Part shown: positions 51,793-58,503 of the stretch, one piece after another
Numbering within the stretch: position 1 is the stretch's first letter
Layout of the letters: the number at the start of each line of letters is the position of its first letter
DNA from: Microvirga flavescens
GTDB taxonomy: Bacteria > Pseudomonadota > Alphaproteobacteria > Rhizobiales > Beijerinckiaceae
Length of the DNA stretch: 64,000 bases
Assembly (NCBI RefSeq): GCF_003290125.1
Contig: NZ_QMKH01000004.1
Coordinates: forward strand, 124,001-188,000
Reading direction: 5' to 3'
The notes under the pieces: model-generated
The model's database searches: none
What the model saw: only the letters and a program-made list of their open reading frames with translations
Told to the model about the DNA's origin: nothing
Program-made: the position numbers and the translations under genes

Positions 51793-52876
51793 GATTATTA
51801 CCGTCGTTGTCGACGGTGAACGGTTTACCGCGTGGAAACGATCGGAGGTCAACGCCTCGATGAAGGAGGCGGCGCGGTCCTTCACCTTGGAAGTTGCCGC
51901 CGAGGCCGGGGCACTCGCGACGGCATGGAAGTTCAAGGCGGGGACCGCGCTCGAGATCTATTCGAATGACGATCTGCTCTTGAAGGGATACGTTGATCGA
52001 TATGAACCTCGCCTTTCCGAACGCCAGTCCGAAGTAACGATCAGCGGCCGCTCGAAATCGGCTGATCTCATCGACAGCAGCGCGGATCATCCAACTGGAT
52101 CGTTCAGAAATAAGACGCCTGATGAGATCGGCAACGAGCTCGCGGCTTCTCATGGCGTCAAGATCAGAACCGATGCCGAATTAGAGCCCGTCGATTACCA
52201 GGTCACACCAGGTGAGACTGTCTTTCGTGCTCTGGAAAAGATGACCCGCACACAGGGCGTGACCCTGATGGGTGAGGCCGACGGCTCGATCCTGATCACT
52301 AAGGCGGGAAAAAGAACGCGGCGTCATGTTGGCGGCATCATTGATTGGCAGAACCTTAAGAACGGTTCTGCCAATCACGATTGGTCAAATCGCCATGCGA
52401 AGTACATCGTGCGCGGTCAGCTGCCAGACGGGCATGGGCCCGATAGCCTTGAGCTTGAGGCCATTGCGCGCGATGCCGGCGTCGATCGGAACAACCGAGT
52501 GGTCATCGTTATCCAAGAGGAGAACACTTCGAAGAGCCGCATCAAGAAGCGAGCTGAGAACCGTCGCGATCGCGCGACGGGCGCCGCTCTCAGAGCGACT
52601 ATCACCGTGCAGGGCTTCCGAGATGAAGTAGGTAAAATTTGGACACCAGGACACCTGGTTTGGGTTGAAAGCCCTTTCTTGAACTTGATGCAGGACATGC
52701 TCATCGAGGACGTTCGGTTCAATCAGGACGACAGCGGCTCTATAACCACCCTGCAGCTCGTAGATCCCCGCACTTATGGCGGTGAAAAAGGAAAGGGCAA
52801 TAAATCGGGACCGGCATGGAAACAGCGAAACAACGACGCGTCGTTAGCCACGCCGCAGACAACAATGGTGGGCTAA
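51782..52876 (+). CDS. Phage baseplate hub-like protein (Mu gp44/gpP type)
   Basis: A 364-residue protein with the tail-hub pattern: ITVVVDGERFTAWKRSEVNASMKEAARSFTLEV at the start, the DLLLKGYVDRYEPRLSERQSEVTISGRSKSADLIDSS stretch near 62-100, and VDYQVTPGETVFRALEKMTR in the second domain. In phages of Mu or P2 type this trimeric hub sits at the tip of a contractile tail. No sheath, tube or spike gene is present, so it is an isolated survivor or was recruited. It overlaps the next gene in TAATG form. Confidence 0.85.
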   Translation: MSNEIITVVVDGERFTAWKRSEVNASMKEAARSFTLEVAAEAGALATAWKFKAGTALEIYSNDDLLLKGYVDRYEPRLSERQSEVTISGRSKSADLIDSSADHPTGSFRNKTPDEIGNELAASHGVKIRTDAELEPVDYQVTPGETVFRALEKMTRTQGVTLMGEADGSILITKAGKRTRRHVGGIIDWQNLKNGSANHDWSNRHAKYIVRGQLPDGHGPDSLELEAIARDAGVDRNNRVVIVIQEENTSKSRIKKRAENRRDRATGAALRATITVQGFRDEVGKIWTPGHLVWVESPFLNLMQDMLIEDVRFNQDDSGSITTLQLVDPRTYGGEKGKGNKSGPAWKQRNNDASLATPQTTMVG

Positions 52877-53364
52877 TGGCTGGGGGAGCATATGTGAAAA
52901 GCTCCCGGCTGGCGACAATCCTGGGCAGCGCAGCAAGAGCGGGCCTTGAGCCAGCGCCCTCCTGCAATGAAGCCGGAACATCGATCCCCCTATCAACCGA
53001 AGCTCTCGAGGATGGAATGGCCTTGGTGACTTCAATCGCCGCGCTCGCCAATGACGGCTATTCCGCCGACGAGATCGGCCAGGCCATCGAGATCCCCCGC
53101 GCTCGGGCCATCAGGATCGCCCGCAGGAAGAACATCGCGCTCGCACGAGCAGGAGGGCGGCGAAGCATTCTCGTCGACCTACCCGCCAAGCACGTTGAAC
53201 GGGTCGCAGCGTTGGCAGAGGTGGCAAAGGTCACGCGGGCAGTCATGATCGCCCGCATGGTCGCGGCTTTGTTCGAAGAAGAGGATGCGCGGGTACGATG
53301 GCGCCTCGGAAACCATGCCCGACCCAAGCGCAAGTATCAGCGAAGAAGAGCTGACCCGTCATGA
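52876..53364 (+). CDS. Small putative DNA-binding protein
   Basis: The ATG at 52876 shares a base with the stop of the hub gene; the frame opens earlier at 52816. The 162-residue protein has a Hin-like helix-turn-helix (ALANDGYSADEIGQAIEIPRARAIRIARRKNI, about 58-90) and then a ribbon-helix-helix-like segment (ILVDLPAKHVERVAALAEVAKVTRAVMIARMV). The C-terminus is very basic. It overlaps the next gene by 4 bp. A regulatory role is likely; family not recognised. Confidence 0.6.
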   Translation: MAGGAYVKSSRLATILGSAARAGLEPAPSCNEAGTSIPLSTEALEDGMALVTSIAALANDGYSADEIGQAIEIPRARAIRIARRKNIALARAGGRRSILVDLPAKHVERVAALAEVAKVTRAVMIARMVAALFEEEDARVRWRLGNHARPKRKYQRRRADPS

Positions 53365-53564
53365 GCTCTGATATTTCAGAGGAACGCCTCGAAAGCGCTC
53401 TTATCTTTTGTGCCTACCTGATGGAGCAGAAGGGAGTCGCGCTCGTTCCCATCTTTGAGCGCCTGGAACAGGAACTTGCGGATCTTCGACGCAAGAATGC
53501 CGCTTTGGATCGCGCCCGCCGGCTGCTGGTCAAAGCCCGAGCTGAGGGAAAAGTCGATTTCTAG
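53361..53564 (+). CDS. Small helical island protein
   Basis: A 67-residue protein (ESALIFCAYLMEQKGVALVPIFERLEQELADLRRKNAALDRARRLL) predicted as two helices with a short coiled coil. Similar small proteins appear in rhizobial phage-like regions. It is coupled to the preceding gene through ATGA. No function known. About 170 bp without a gene follow it. Confidence 0.6.
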   Translation: MSSDISEERLESALIFCAYLMEQKGVALVPIFERLEQELADLRRKNAALDRARRLLVKARAEGKVDF

Positions 53565-53733
53565 AGTTCATTTGCTGCGTAGAGAATATGCTTTGCCCGA
53601 TCTCTGAAAGTGAGGAGATTACTCAATTGGCGGTCGCTAAAGAATTTTGACGTGAGCAACTATGGATTGTGCTCGCGGGACCGTGGACAGGCTCATCCAA
53701 CTACTGGTATCTCGCATTTAATCCTACGTTGCA

Positions 53734-55212
53734 TTGAGATTGCGTGCAGTGAAATTCCATTTCCTTTCGGCTCTCAAGCGGATGCTGGCAGCGCCCACCA
53801 AGGTGCCGAAAGACACGAGGAAGGCTCTCATCCGCGCCTATCTGCTCCAGGAACGCAAACGGCTGGAGGCGACGCCGCATACGAGAGGGACAAGCTTGTC
53901 CGAGCATCTGAACCGGAAGAGGTTTGCCCGGAAGGTCGTTTCACGGCGCGCCAAGGCCCTTCGCCGGCGGCAGGGGCCGCGAAAGGCCATCGAGAAAAAG
54001 CTGCTGCTCATCCGTTACAGGGAATCACCTCTGCTGGCAGGGCTGATGCCCGGCCGCAAGGAGCGCTGGGTTAGGATTACCGCGCGCGATTCCGGTCCTG
54101 ACCGGACCGAGATCTACCTGGAGGGATTCTCCTTCATCGACCACCCCGCCGAGACGCTGGCGAAGCTGAAGCAGATCGCCGAGGTTGAGTGTGGTGGTCT
54201 CAACGCCCTCCTGCACTTCAAGGATCAATATTGCCTCGACATCGGCCCTTACCTCGTCCTTGGCGAGCTCTGGCCTTGCCTGTCTCCGTTCTTCAACGGC
54301 GGCGAGATGGGGACTTCCGTCCAGAAGGTGATGGAGGCGGTCGGGCTGCGCCACATCATGAAGATGCGGCTCGAGGACGTGAAGGATCTGCGCAACATCT
54401 GGGCGTTTCGGGTCCATCGGCGCACACCTCAGGGAGTGAACCGCTCCATAAACCAGCTGCTGGAGCCGCAGCGGGACAACCAAGTGGCCGACGACTTCTG
54501 TGACGCCGTCGACCGTTGGCTCGGGGTTCCTGACATCGGCCAGGAGCTGACGCCGGAGGGTCGGGTTTGGATCTCGACCATCATCCTCGAGCTTCTCGAC
54601 AACGCGGTGCGGCATAGTGCGCCGGCCACGAAGGATGGGGGATGGTCTATCGCCGGCTTCATGGCCCGCCGCCAGGAGGGCGAGGACTGGGTCTACCGGT
54701 GTTACATCGGGATCCTGAGCGTCGGCGCGACCATCGACGAGAGCCTGGAGTTCGCCTCAGACCGGATCAAAATCGAACTGGATCAATATGTTAACCAGTT
54801 TCAGGGACAGAAGGAAGCGCCGTCGGCCGCCACGCTGCGGACCCTATACGCCCTGCAGGACGGGGTCACGTGCGACCCGAAGGCCGATGGGAAAGGAAGG
54901 GGCGGCTTTGGCCTCCAGGAGGTGATGGGGCTTGTCAACGAGCTCGGAAACACCGATAAGCCCGCGCGGGCCCCCCGGATGGTCATAATTTCTGGACGGT
55001 CCTGCATTATAGTCCGAGCGCCCTATATAAAGGGAATGCAGATGGCTGGGGAGGATTCCCCGAGGGTTCTCTGGTTCAATCCCGAGAACACCGCGGAGAA
55101 ACTTCCTGACGCATCCTATGTTTTTGATTTGCAAGAACGCTTCGCAGGAACGATCATCAGCTTGGCATTCACTTTGGATCCGGACTATCTGAACGAGGCC
55201 CAGAATGACTGA
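53734..55212 (+). CDS. GHKL-ATPase (histidine-kinase-like) protein, first gene of cargo module
   Basis: A frame of 492 codons from a TTG at 53734; GTG at 53749 or ATG at 53782 are equally possible starts. The N-terminal 100 residues are very basic (KRFARKVVSRRAKALRRRQG), suggesting nucleic-acid binding. A middle domain of about 170 residues is not recognised. The ATPase part has the N-box ILELLDNAVRHS (Glu286, Asn290) and a glycine-rich lid KGRGGFGLQEVMG (about 387-399), as in anti-sigma kinases, MutL and Hsp90. No His phosphoacceptor domain is seen. The gene overlaps the STAS-like gene by 8 bp, which recalls SpoIIAB/SpoIIAA-type switching, but with a much larger kinase-like partner. Confidence 0.75.
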   Translation: MRLRAVKFHFLSALKRMLAAPTKVPKDTRKALIRAYLLQERKRLEATPHTRGTSLSEHLNRKRFARKVVSRRAKALRRRQGPRKAIEKKLLLIRYRESPLLAGLMPGRKERWVRITARDSGPDRTEIYLEGFSFIDHPAETLAKLKQIAEVECGGLNALLHFKDQYCLDIGPYLVLGELWPCLSPFFNGGEMGTSVQKVMEAVGLRHIMKMRLEDVKDLRNIWAFRVHRRTPQGVNRSINQLLEPQRDNQVADDFCDAVDRWLGVPDIGQELTPEGRVWISTIILELLDNAVRHSAPATKDGGWSIAGFMARRQEGEDWVYRCYIGILSVGATIDESLEFASDRIKIELDQYVNQFQGQKEAPSAATLRTLYALQDGVTCDPKADGKGRGGFGLQEVMGLVNELGNTDKPARAPRMVIISGRSCIIVRAPYIKGMQMAGEDSPRVLWFNPENTAEKLPDASYVFDLQERFAGTIISLAFTLDPDYLNEAQND

Positions 55213-55528
55213 CATCAACCTTTTCGAGCTGACCGGCGACGGAGCCGTCCGCAATCTCACCGGGCACGAGCGCGGTGTGGAGGCGCGCGTCCGCTACGGG
55301 CTCGAGAAGCTTGACGAAGCAGAGGAGCCTGTCCGCGTGATCGTCCCAGATGACGTTTACACGCTCACCCCCTCGTTCTTCCAAGGTATGTTCGCAGAGA
55401 GCGTGCGCAAACTCGGCGAAACGTTCCTAATCCACTACCGTTTTGATGCCAGCGCCTTAATCATGCGCCAAATCCAGCGTGGCATCTCGTCTGCGAGCAT
55501 GCGGCGCGGTAACCTTCTGCAGCACTAA
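55205..55528 (+). CDS. STAS-like domain protein (DUF4325 type)
   Basis: A 107-residue single-domain protein. The pattern GHERGVEARVRYGLEKLDEAEEPVRVIVPDDVYTLTPSFFQGMFAESVRKLG...YRFDA is what I know as the DUF4325 STAS-like family. The phosphorylatable Ser of STAS anti-anti-sigma factors would fall in the TPSFF region. Its ATG lies inside the end of the GHKL gene (ATGACTGA), so the two proteins are made in a fixed ratio and probably interact. Confidence 0.75.
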   Translation: MTDINLFELTGDGAVRNLTGHERGVEARVRYGLEKLDEAEEPVRVIVPDDVYTLTPSFFQGMFAESVRKLGETFLIHYRFDASALIMRQIQRGISSASMRRGNLLQH

Positions 55529-55548
55529 CTTTCCTTAAGTCTTCACGC

Positions 55549-56136
55549 ATGGGTAATGCCTCTGACTTGTCCCAAGCAGTGCCTTGGGGGTTGAGCTTTG
55601 CAGGCTTGATCTGGAACTACATAAACTATCGTCGCACAACTGGCTTGCAGAAGCAGATCCGCTTCGACACGGTCAGGCTTGAAGAGTTTCGGCGCGTACG
55701 TACTGCTATTGATACCGTGCTCACTGAGCTTGGCAGCGAGAGAGACACACTCCGCAGCCTCTCCACCAGCGCGGTATCTCTGGAAGAGCTCCGCCCCCAA
55801 GTTAAAGCGCGCCAAGACAAGATACAGGAGGCGTATCTTCGCCTTGAGAGTGCCTTGAAACGGGCAGATCAGAGCAAATACGCTTCCGGCAATGACTGGG
55901 CCGCAAAGGCCGAGGGATATGAGGACCGCTTTCTCGACGCATTGGACAAAGCCTACAATCCAAATCGTCGTGAAGATCAAGTTCGCCCAGTACCCGCGGC
56001 GGCAGCGAATATTCTCCACGAAATGATATGCGCGATCGACCAGCGACTCGATGCTGAAATGACGTCCTTCATTGGGGAGCAAAAAAATAGTTGGTTCCAA
56101 TCGCTGAGATTTTCTAAGCAACAAAGCGTGCAATAG
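55549..56136 (+). CDS. Membrane-anchored coiled-coil protein, third gene of cargo module
   Basis: A 195-residue protein starting 20 bp after the STAS-like gene. A short hydrophobic stretch (VPWGLSFAGLIWNYINY, about 11-27) may anchor it to the membrane, followed by a long helical, charged body (ELRPQVKARQDKIQEAYLRLESALKRAD) and an aromatic C-terminus. No family recognised. The local sequence is AT-richer than the previous two genes, so it may have joined the module separately. Role is unknown; a signalling output or sensor is possible. Confidence 0.6.
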   Translation: MGNASDLSQAVPWGLSFAGLIWNYINYRRTTGLQKQIRFDTVRLEEFRRVRTAIDTVLTELGSERDTLRSLSTSAVSLEELRPQVKARQDKIQEAYLRLESALKRADQSKYASGNDWAAKAEGYEDRFLDALDKAYNPNRREDQVRPVPAAAANILHEMICAIDQRLDAEMTSFIGEQKNSWFQSLRFSKQQSVQ

Positions 56137-56183
56137 ACATAAAAATTTCAAGCTGAAAAACTTGAAACACAACTGATCACAGA

Positions 56184-56354
56184 TCAAACTTCAGAATTGC
56201 TGTTGCTTCGGAGCTTCGCCCGCAGCCGGCGCCAGAACGCGGTCTTGATCCGCCTGATCTCCCCGCGACCCCACTTCACCATGCGCCGGGACTTCTTGTG
56301 AAAGGCCTCGAAGTCGTCGCCGTTCGTTTTCGCTCTGATGCTTCGCCGGACCAT
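56184..56354 (-). CDS. Very small basic protein downstream of the HTH gene
   Basis: A 56-codon frame: it starts MVRRSIRAKTNGDDFEAF, continues with HKKSRRMVKWGRGEIRR and IKTAFWRRLRAKLRSN, and ends SNSEV. GAGGG lies before the ATG at 56354, and the start is 30 bp after the HTH gene at 56385 on the same strand. The composition (about one third Arg/Lys, with Trp and Phe) looks protein-like and suggests nucleic-acid binding. It converges on the cargo module, 47 bp from its last gene. Accepted with caution. Confidence 0.5.
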   Translation of the reverse strand: MVRRSIRAKTNGDDFEAFHKKSRRMVKWGRGEIRRIKTAFWRRLRAKLRSNSNSEV

Positions 56355-56384
56355 CGCCACGCCACCCTCGCTTTGCCTAGTCGC

Positions 56385-56648
56385 CTAGGCAATAAACTCC
56401 CCGTACGGGTCGTCCTCGGCGCTGACCTCATCATTGCCGCCGTCGGGCAAACGATCAAATGCGAGGTCAAGTTTACGCCGGTCCCAAACGACCCGCCTGT
56501 TGATACGTACCGGATGAGGCATCCGGCCATCCGCCACCATCTGGCGGAAGAGCGTCAGGCCGACACCGATGTACGACGCAGCTTCGGGCTCCTGGAGGCC
56601 GCGTTTCTCGGGCGGTGGGCAGGCGTCGCTGGGGCGCTCGCGTTTCAC
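56385..56648 (-). CDS. AlpA/excisionase-like HTH protein
   Basis: An 87-residue protein with the short winged helix EPEAASYIGVGLTLFRQMVADGRMPHPVRINRRVVWDRRKLDLAFDRL, the pattern of DNA-binding excisionase-like or helix_turn_helix_17 proteins. It starts 5 bp after the XRE repressor gene on the same strand. With the AlpA-like gene at 46532 the island has two such proteins, one near each end, so one may serve excision and the other gene control. Confidence 0.78.
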   Translation of the reverse strand: MKRERPSDACPPPEKRGLQEPEAASYIGVGLTLFRQMVADGRMPHPVRINRRVVWDRRKLDLAFDRLPDGGNDEVSAEDDPYGEFIA

Positions 56649-56653
56649 GGCGA

Positions 56654-56944
56654 TCAGCCATCGTTCTCTGAGGTGACGTGATCGGGCCGTAAGCCCGCAT
56701 CCCCACCGCGCTGCTTCCGCAGCCGTACGCCCGGCCCCTCCCCATTCTCCGCAATGAAGATCACGCCGGCGGCCTCAAGGGCCGCAATGAGCTTATCCCG
56801 GGTGCCCGTATAGCCCCCGATTTCTCCATCTGACGTCTCCAGGCGCGCAATGGTTGGCTTGGATATGCCGGATGCGGCGGCAAGTTGGTCCTGTGACCAC
56901 CCCAACATTGCACGCGCTGCTTTGACCTGACGGACCGTGACCAT
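56654..56944 (-). CDS. XRE-family repressor-like regulator
   Basis: A 96-residue protein with a Cro/CI-type helix-turn-helix (VRQVKAARAMLGWSQDQLAAASGISKPTIARLE, about 4-36), then EAAGVIFIAENGEGPGVRLRK, the ending seen in many single-domain XRE regulators of alphaproteobacteria. It is divergent from the gene at 57031 with 86 bp between them containing palindromes. It could keep the element quiescent, but its small size and the lack of a cleavable domain argue against a CI-type SOS switch. Confidence 0.88.
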   Translation of the reverse strand: MVTVRQVKAARAMLGWSQDQLAAASGISKPTIARLETSDGEIGGYTGTRDKLIAALEAAGVIFIAENGEGPGVRLRKQRGGDAGLRPDHVTSENDG

Positions 56945-56975
56945 CGGAACCTGATATTTTTAGTATTGACTTCGC

Positions 56976-57005
56976 TTCACTCTAACTTGATACTGAAATT
57001 ATCAA
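56976..57005. promoter_or_regulatory. Promoter/operator between the XRE gene and the divergent gene
   Basis: TTGATACTGAAATTATCAA (56987-57005) is an inverted repeat with TTGATA/TATCAA arms. A TTGACT at 56976-56981 with about 18 bases to TATCAA could be the -35/-10 pair for the plus-strand gene at 57031. A related TGATA...TATTGA pattern lies at about 56952-56970 nearer the XRE start. The overlap suggests repression by the XRE protein. Confidence 0.5.
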
Positions 57006-57030
57006 CAAACCGTCAACGGAGCAACACGCC

Positions 57031-57357
57031 ATGAAGCACGTGGATCGTGAACAGGACACCTATGCCCAGATGTCAGATGCCGTCCAGGATCTCGATCGGC
57101 ATCTTCATGATGCCTGCTGTGCCAGTCATATCCTGGAAACTGTCCTCCGGGGTCACTTCGACGGAGCGACCCGTGATCCCGACGGCTACTTCAGGTTCGC
57201 CCTGAAACAGGATGATTTGGAAGCCCTGATTCACTGTGTCTACCACGCAGGGGATGTTGTCAGGGACGCCCGCAAGGATCTGGAAAAGGCCCACGAGAAA
57301 GGCCTGCTCAATGCGGTTAAGGACGTGCAAGGCACGGCACCTGAGCAGGAGGGATAG
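57031..57357 (+). CDS. Unknown small island protein divergent from the XRE gene
   Basis: A 108-residue acidic, histidine- and aspartate-rich protein (QDLDRHLHDACCASHILETVL) predicted mainly helical, with GGAG before the start. No domain recognised. It is the last gene of the island, 12 bp from the presumed integrase arm sites at 57369, and is presumably controlled by the divergent regulator. Confidence 0.6.
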   Translation: MKHVDREQDTYAQMSDAVQDLDRHLHDACCASHILETVLRGHFDGATRDPDGYFRFALKQDDLEALIHCVYHAGDVVRDARKDLEKAHEKGLLNAVKDVQGTAPEQEG

Positions 57358-57368
57358 CCACAGCGCGC

Positions 57369-57388
57369 GTTACCCGTGATGTTACCCG
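57369..57388. promoter_or_regulatory. Two GTTACCCG sites near the right end (possible integrase arm sites)
   Basis: GTTACCCG occurs at 57369-57376 and 57381-57388 as a direct repeat, 12 bp apart. The same octamer is found three times (one variant) just inside the left end. Shared sites at both ends and nowhere else noticed suggest recombination function. Confidence 0.5.
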
Positions 57389-57443
57389 GAGCTCATTTAG
57401 GGACACAATTTGGCGCAGAGACTAAGCGCTAAGTTGTTGATTT

Positions 57444-57495
57444 TAAATGGCGACCCCGGCAGGGCTCGAACCTGCGACCTACTGCTTAGAAGGCA
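57444..57495. repeat. attR: 52-bp direct repeat inside tRNA-Arg
   Basis: Identical to 44151-44202. It covers the 3' part of the intact tRNA-Arg gene from within the anticodon arm through CCA plus four flanking bases. Confidence 0.95.
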
Positions 57496-57524
57496 GTTGC
57501 TCTATCCAGCTGAGCTACGGGGCC
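57448..57524 (-). tRNA. tRNA-Arg (anticodon TCT)
   Basis: A 77-nt gene on the minus strand with a complete cloverleaf: acceptor GGCCCCG/CGGGGTC, D arm, anticodon stem ACTGC/GCAGT with loop CTTCTAA giving TCT, T arm GCAGG-TTCGAGC-CCTGC and an encoded CCA. It reads AGA codons, rare in a GC-rich genome. It is the integration target of the island; the integrated element restores its 3' half. Confidence 0.97.
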
Positions 57525-57543
57525 GGAACCGCCGGGCGGCCGG

Positions 57544-57849
57544 TTAGTGGGTCCAGGAGCCGACGCGGTTGAACTTGAAGTTATCGGAATAGGACATGGC
57601 GCGCCGCTTCATTTCTTGCGGCTCCTCCACGCGGTAAGCGATGCCCTCGCGCTGGGCGTAGGCCACCGCCTCCTCCTTGGTATCGAACCACAGGCGCAAC
57701 TGCTGGCGGGTATCCGCCGAGCTGGTCCAGCCCATGAGCGGCTCGATCTGGCGCGTGGTGTCCGCTTCGAACACGAGAAGCCATTGCTTGGTCCGGGCTA
57801 GGCCGGACTGAGTGGCGGACTTGGCGGGCTTGTAGATCCGTGCGGGCAT
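57544..57849 (-). CDS. NDUFS4-like complex I accessory subunit (ETC_C1_NDUFS4)
   Basis: A 101-residue protein: ARIYKPAKSATQSGLARTKQWLLVFEADTTRQIEPLMGWTSSADTRQQLRLWFDTKEEAVAYAQREG, the conserved domain of the 18-kDa NADH dehydrogenase subunit of mitochondria and alphaproteobacteria. It stabilises the electron-input module of respiratory complex I at the inner membrane. It stands alone, between two tRNA genes, as is common in this class. Confidence 0.95.
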   Translation of the reverse strand: MPARIYKPAKSATQSGLARTKQWLLVFEADTTRQIEPLMGWTSSADTRQQLRLWFDTKEEAVAYAQREGIAYRVEEPQEMKRRAMSYSDNFKFNRVGSWTH

Positions 57850-57888
57850 GGACGTACCGAAAATCTCTCGTCAGGAACCTGAATGAAC

Positions 57889-57965
57889 TGGTCGGGGCGG
57901 CAGGATTCGAACCTGCGACCCTCTGCTCCCAAAGCAGATGCGCTACCAGACTGCGCTACACCCCG
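57889..57965 (-). tRNA. tRNA-Pro (anticodon TGG)
   Basis: A 77-nt gene on the minus strand: acceptor CGGGGTG/CGCCCCG, anticodon loop TTTGGGA giving TGG, T arm GCAGG-TTCGAAT-CCTGC and an encoded CCA end. It reads CCA and, by wobble, other proline codons. No repeat or integrase is linked to it. Confidence 0.97.
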
Positions 57966-58023
57966 CCGATCATCAAAGGCGGTTGTTGGCTACCATGCGG
58001 CCCCTCTTTCAGCAAGCCGCCGA

Positions 58024-58503
58024 TCAGCGCTTGAACAGGGGATGCTCGACCTTGTCACCGGCCTTGATTCCAAGCTTGGCCGCCGTACCGGCGTTCAGCT
58101 CCAAAACGGCAAGGACCGGCTCGCCGGAGGAAATCGTGCGGGTGGAGAGCGGTTCTGTGTTGGCCGCGATTCTGGCAATGATTCCGTCCGGGCGGATGAA
58201 GAGCATGTCGAGCGGCAGGTACGTGTTCTGCATCCACATGGAAACCGGCTCGACGCGGGCGAAGTCGAACAGCATGCCCCGGTCCGCTGCCATCGAACGG
58301 CGGAACATCAGCCCCTGAGCCCGGTCGGCGTCGTTACGGGCAACTTCGACCTGAAAGGCCTGCCGTTGACCGGCTTGGGTGACAATGGAAAGCGCCTCGA
58401 AGGTCTGGGCCTGCCCCTGGCCCGCCTGGAGGAAGCTCGCTCCGAAGACGATCATGAAGAGCGTGAGGAGACGCTTTACTGCAAGAGACATCGGAGAGGA
58501 CAT
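58024..58503 (-). CDS. DUF192 family exported protein
   Basis: A 159-residue protein from the ATG at 58503, with a second possible start four codons later. It has a signal peptide (LLTLFMIVFGASFLQAGQGQA) and the DUF192 domain (AQGLMFRRSMAADRGMLFDFARVEPVSMWMQNTYLPLDMLFI). The family is common in periplasm or extracellular space; its biochemical role is unclear. It overlaps the cold-shock gene by one base (TGATG), so the two are cotranslated. Confidence 0.9.
   Translation of the reverse strand: MSSPMSLAVKRLLTLFMIVFGASFLQAGQGQAQTFEALSIVTQAGQRQAFQVEVARNDADRAQGLMFRRSMAADRGMLFDFARVEPVSMWMQNTYLPLDMLFIRPDGIIARIAANTEPLSTRTISSGEPVLAVLELNAGTAAKLGIKAGDKVEHPLFKR

Larger units (their letters stand above)
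44151..57495. mobile_element. Genomic island integrated at tRNA-Arg(TCT): satellite-like or remnant prophage
   Basis: The element is bounded by a perfect 52-bp direct repeat that covers the 3' half of a tRNA-Arg gene. It contains a tyrosine integrase next to the left repeat, an AlpA-like protein, several small HTH proteins, phage structural and packaging-type genes, an XRE switch and accessory cargo. Parts of it (45.7-46.5 kb and 55.5-56.2 kb) are visibly more AT-rich than the flanking chromosome. The full tRNA is rebuilt on the right side. About 13.3 kb, with no recognisable large terminase, portal, capsid or primase, so it is not a complete phage. Confidence 0.9.
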
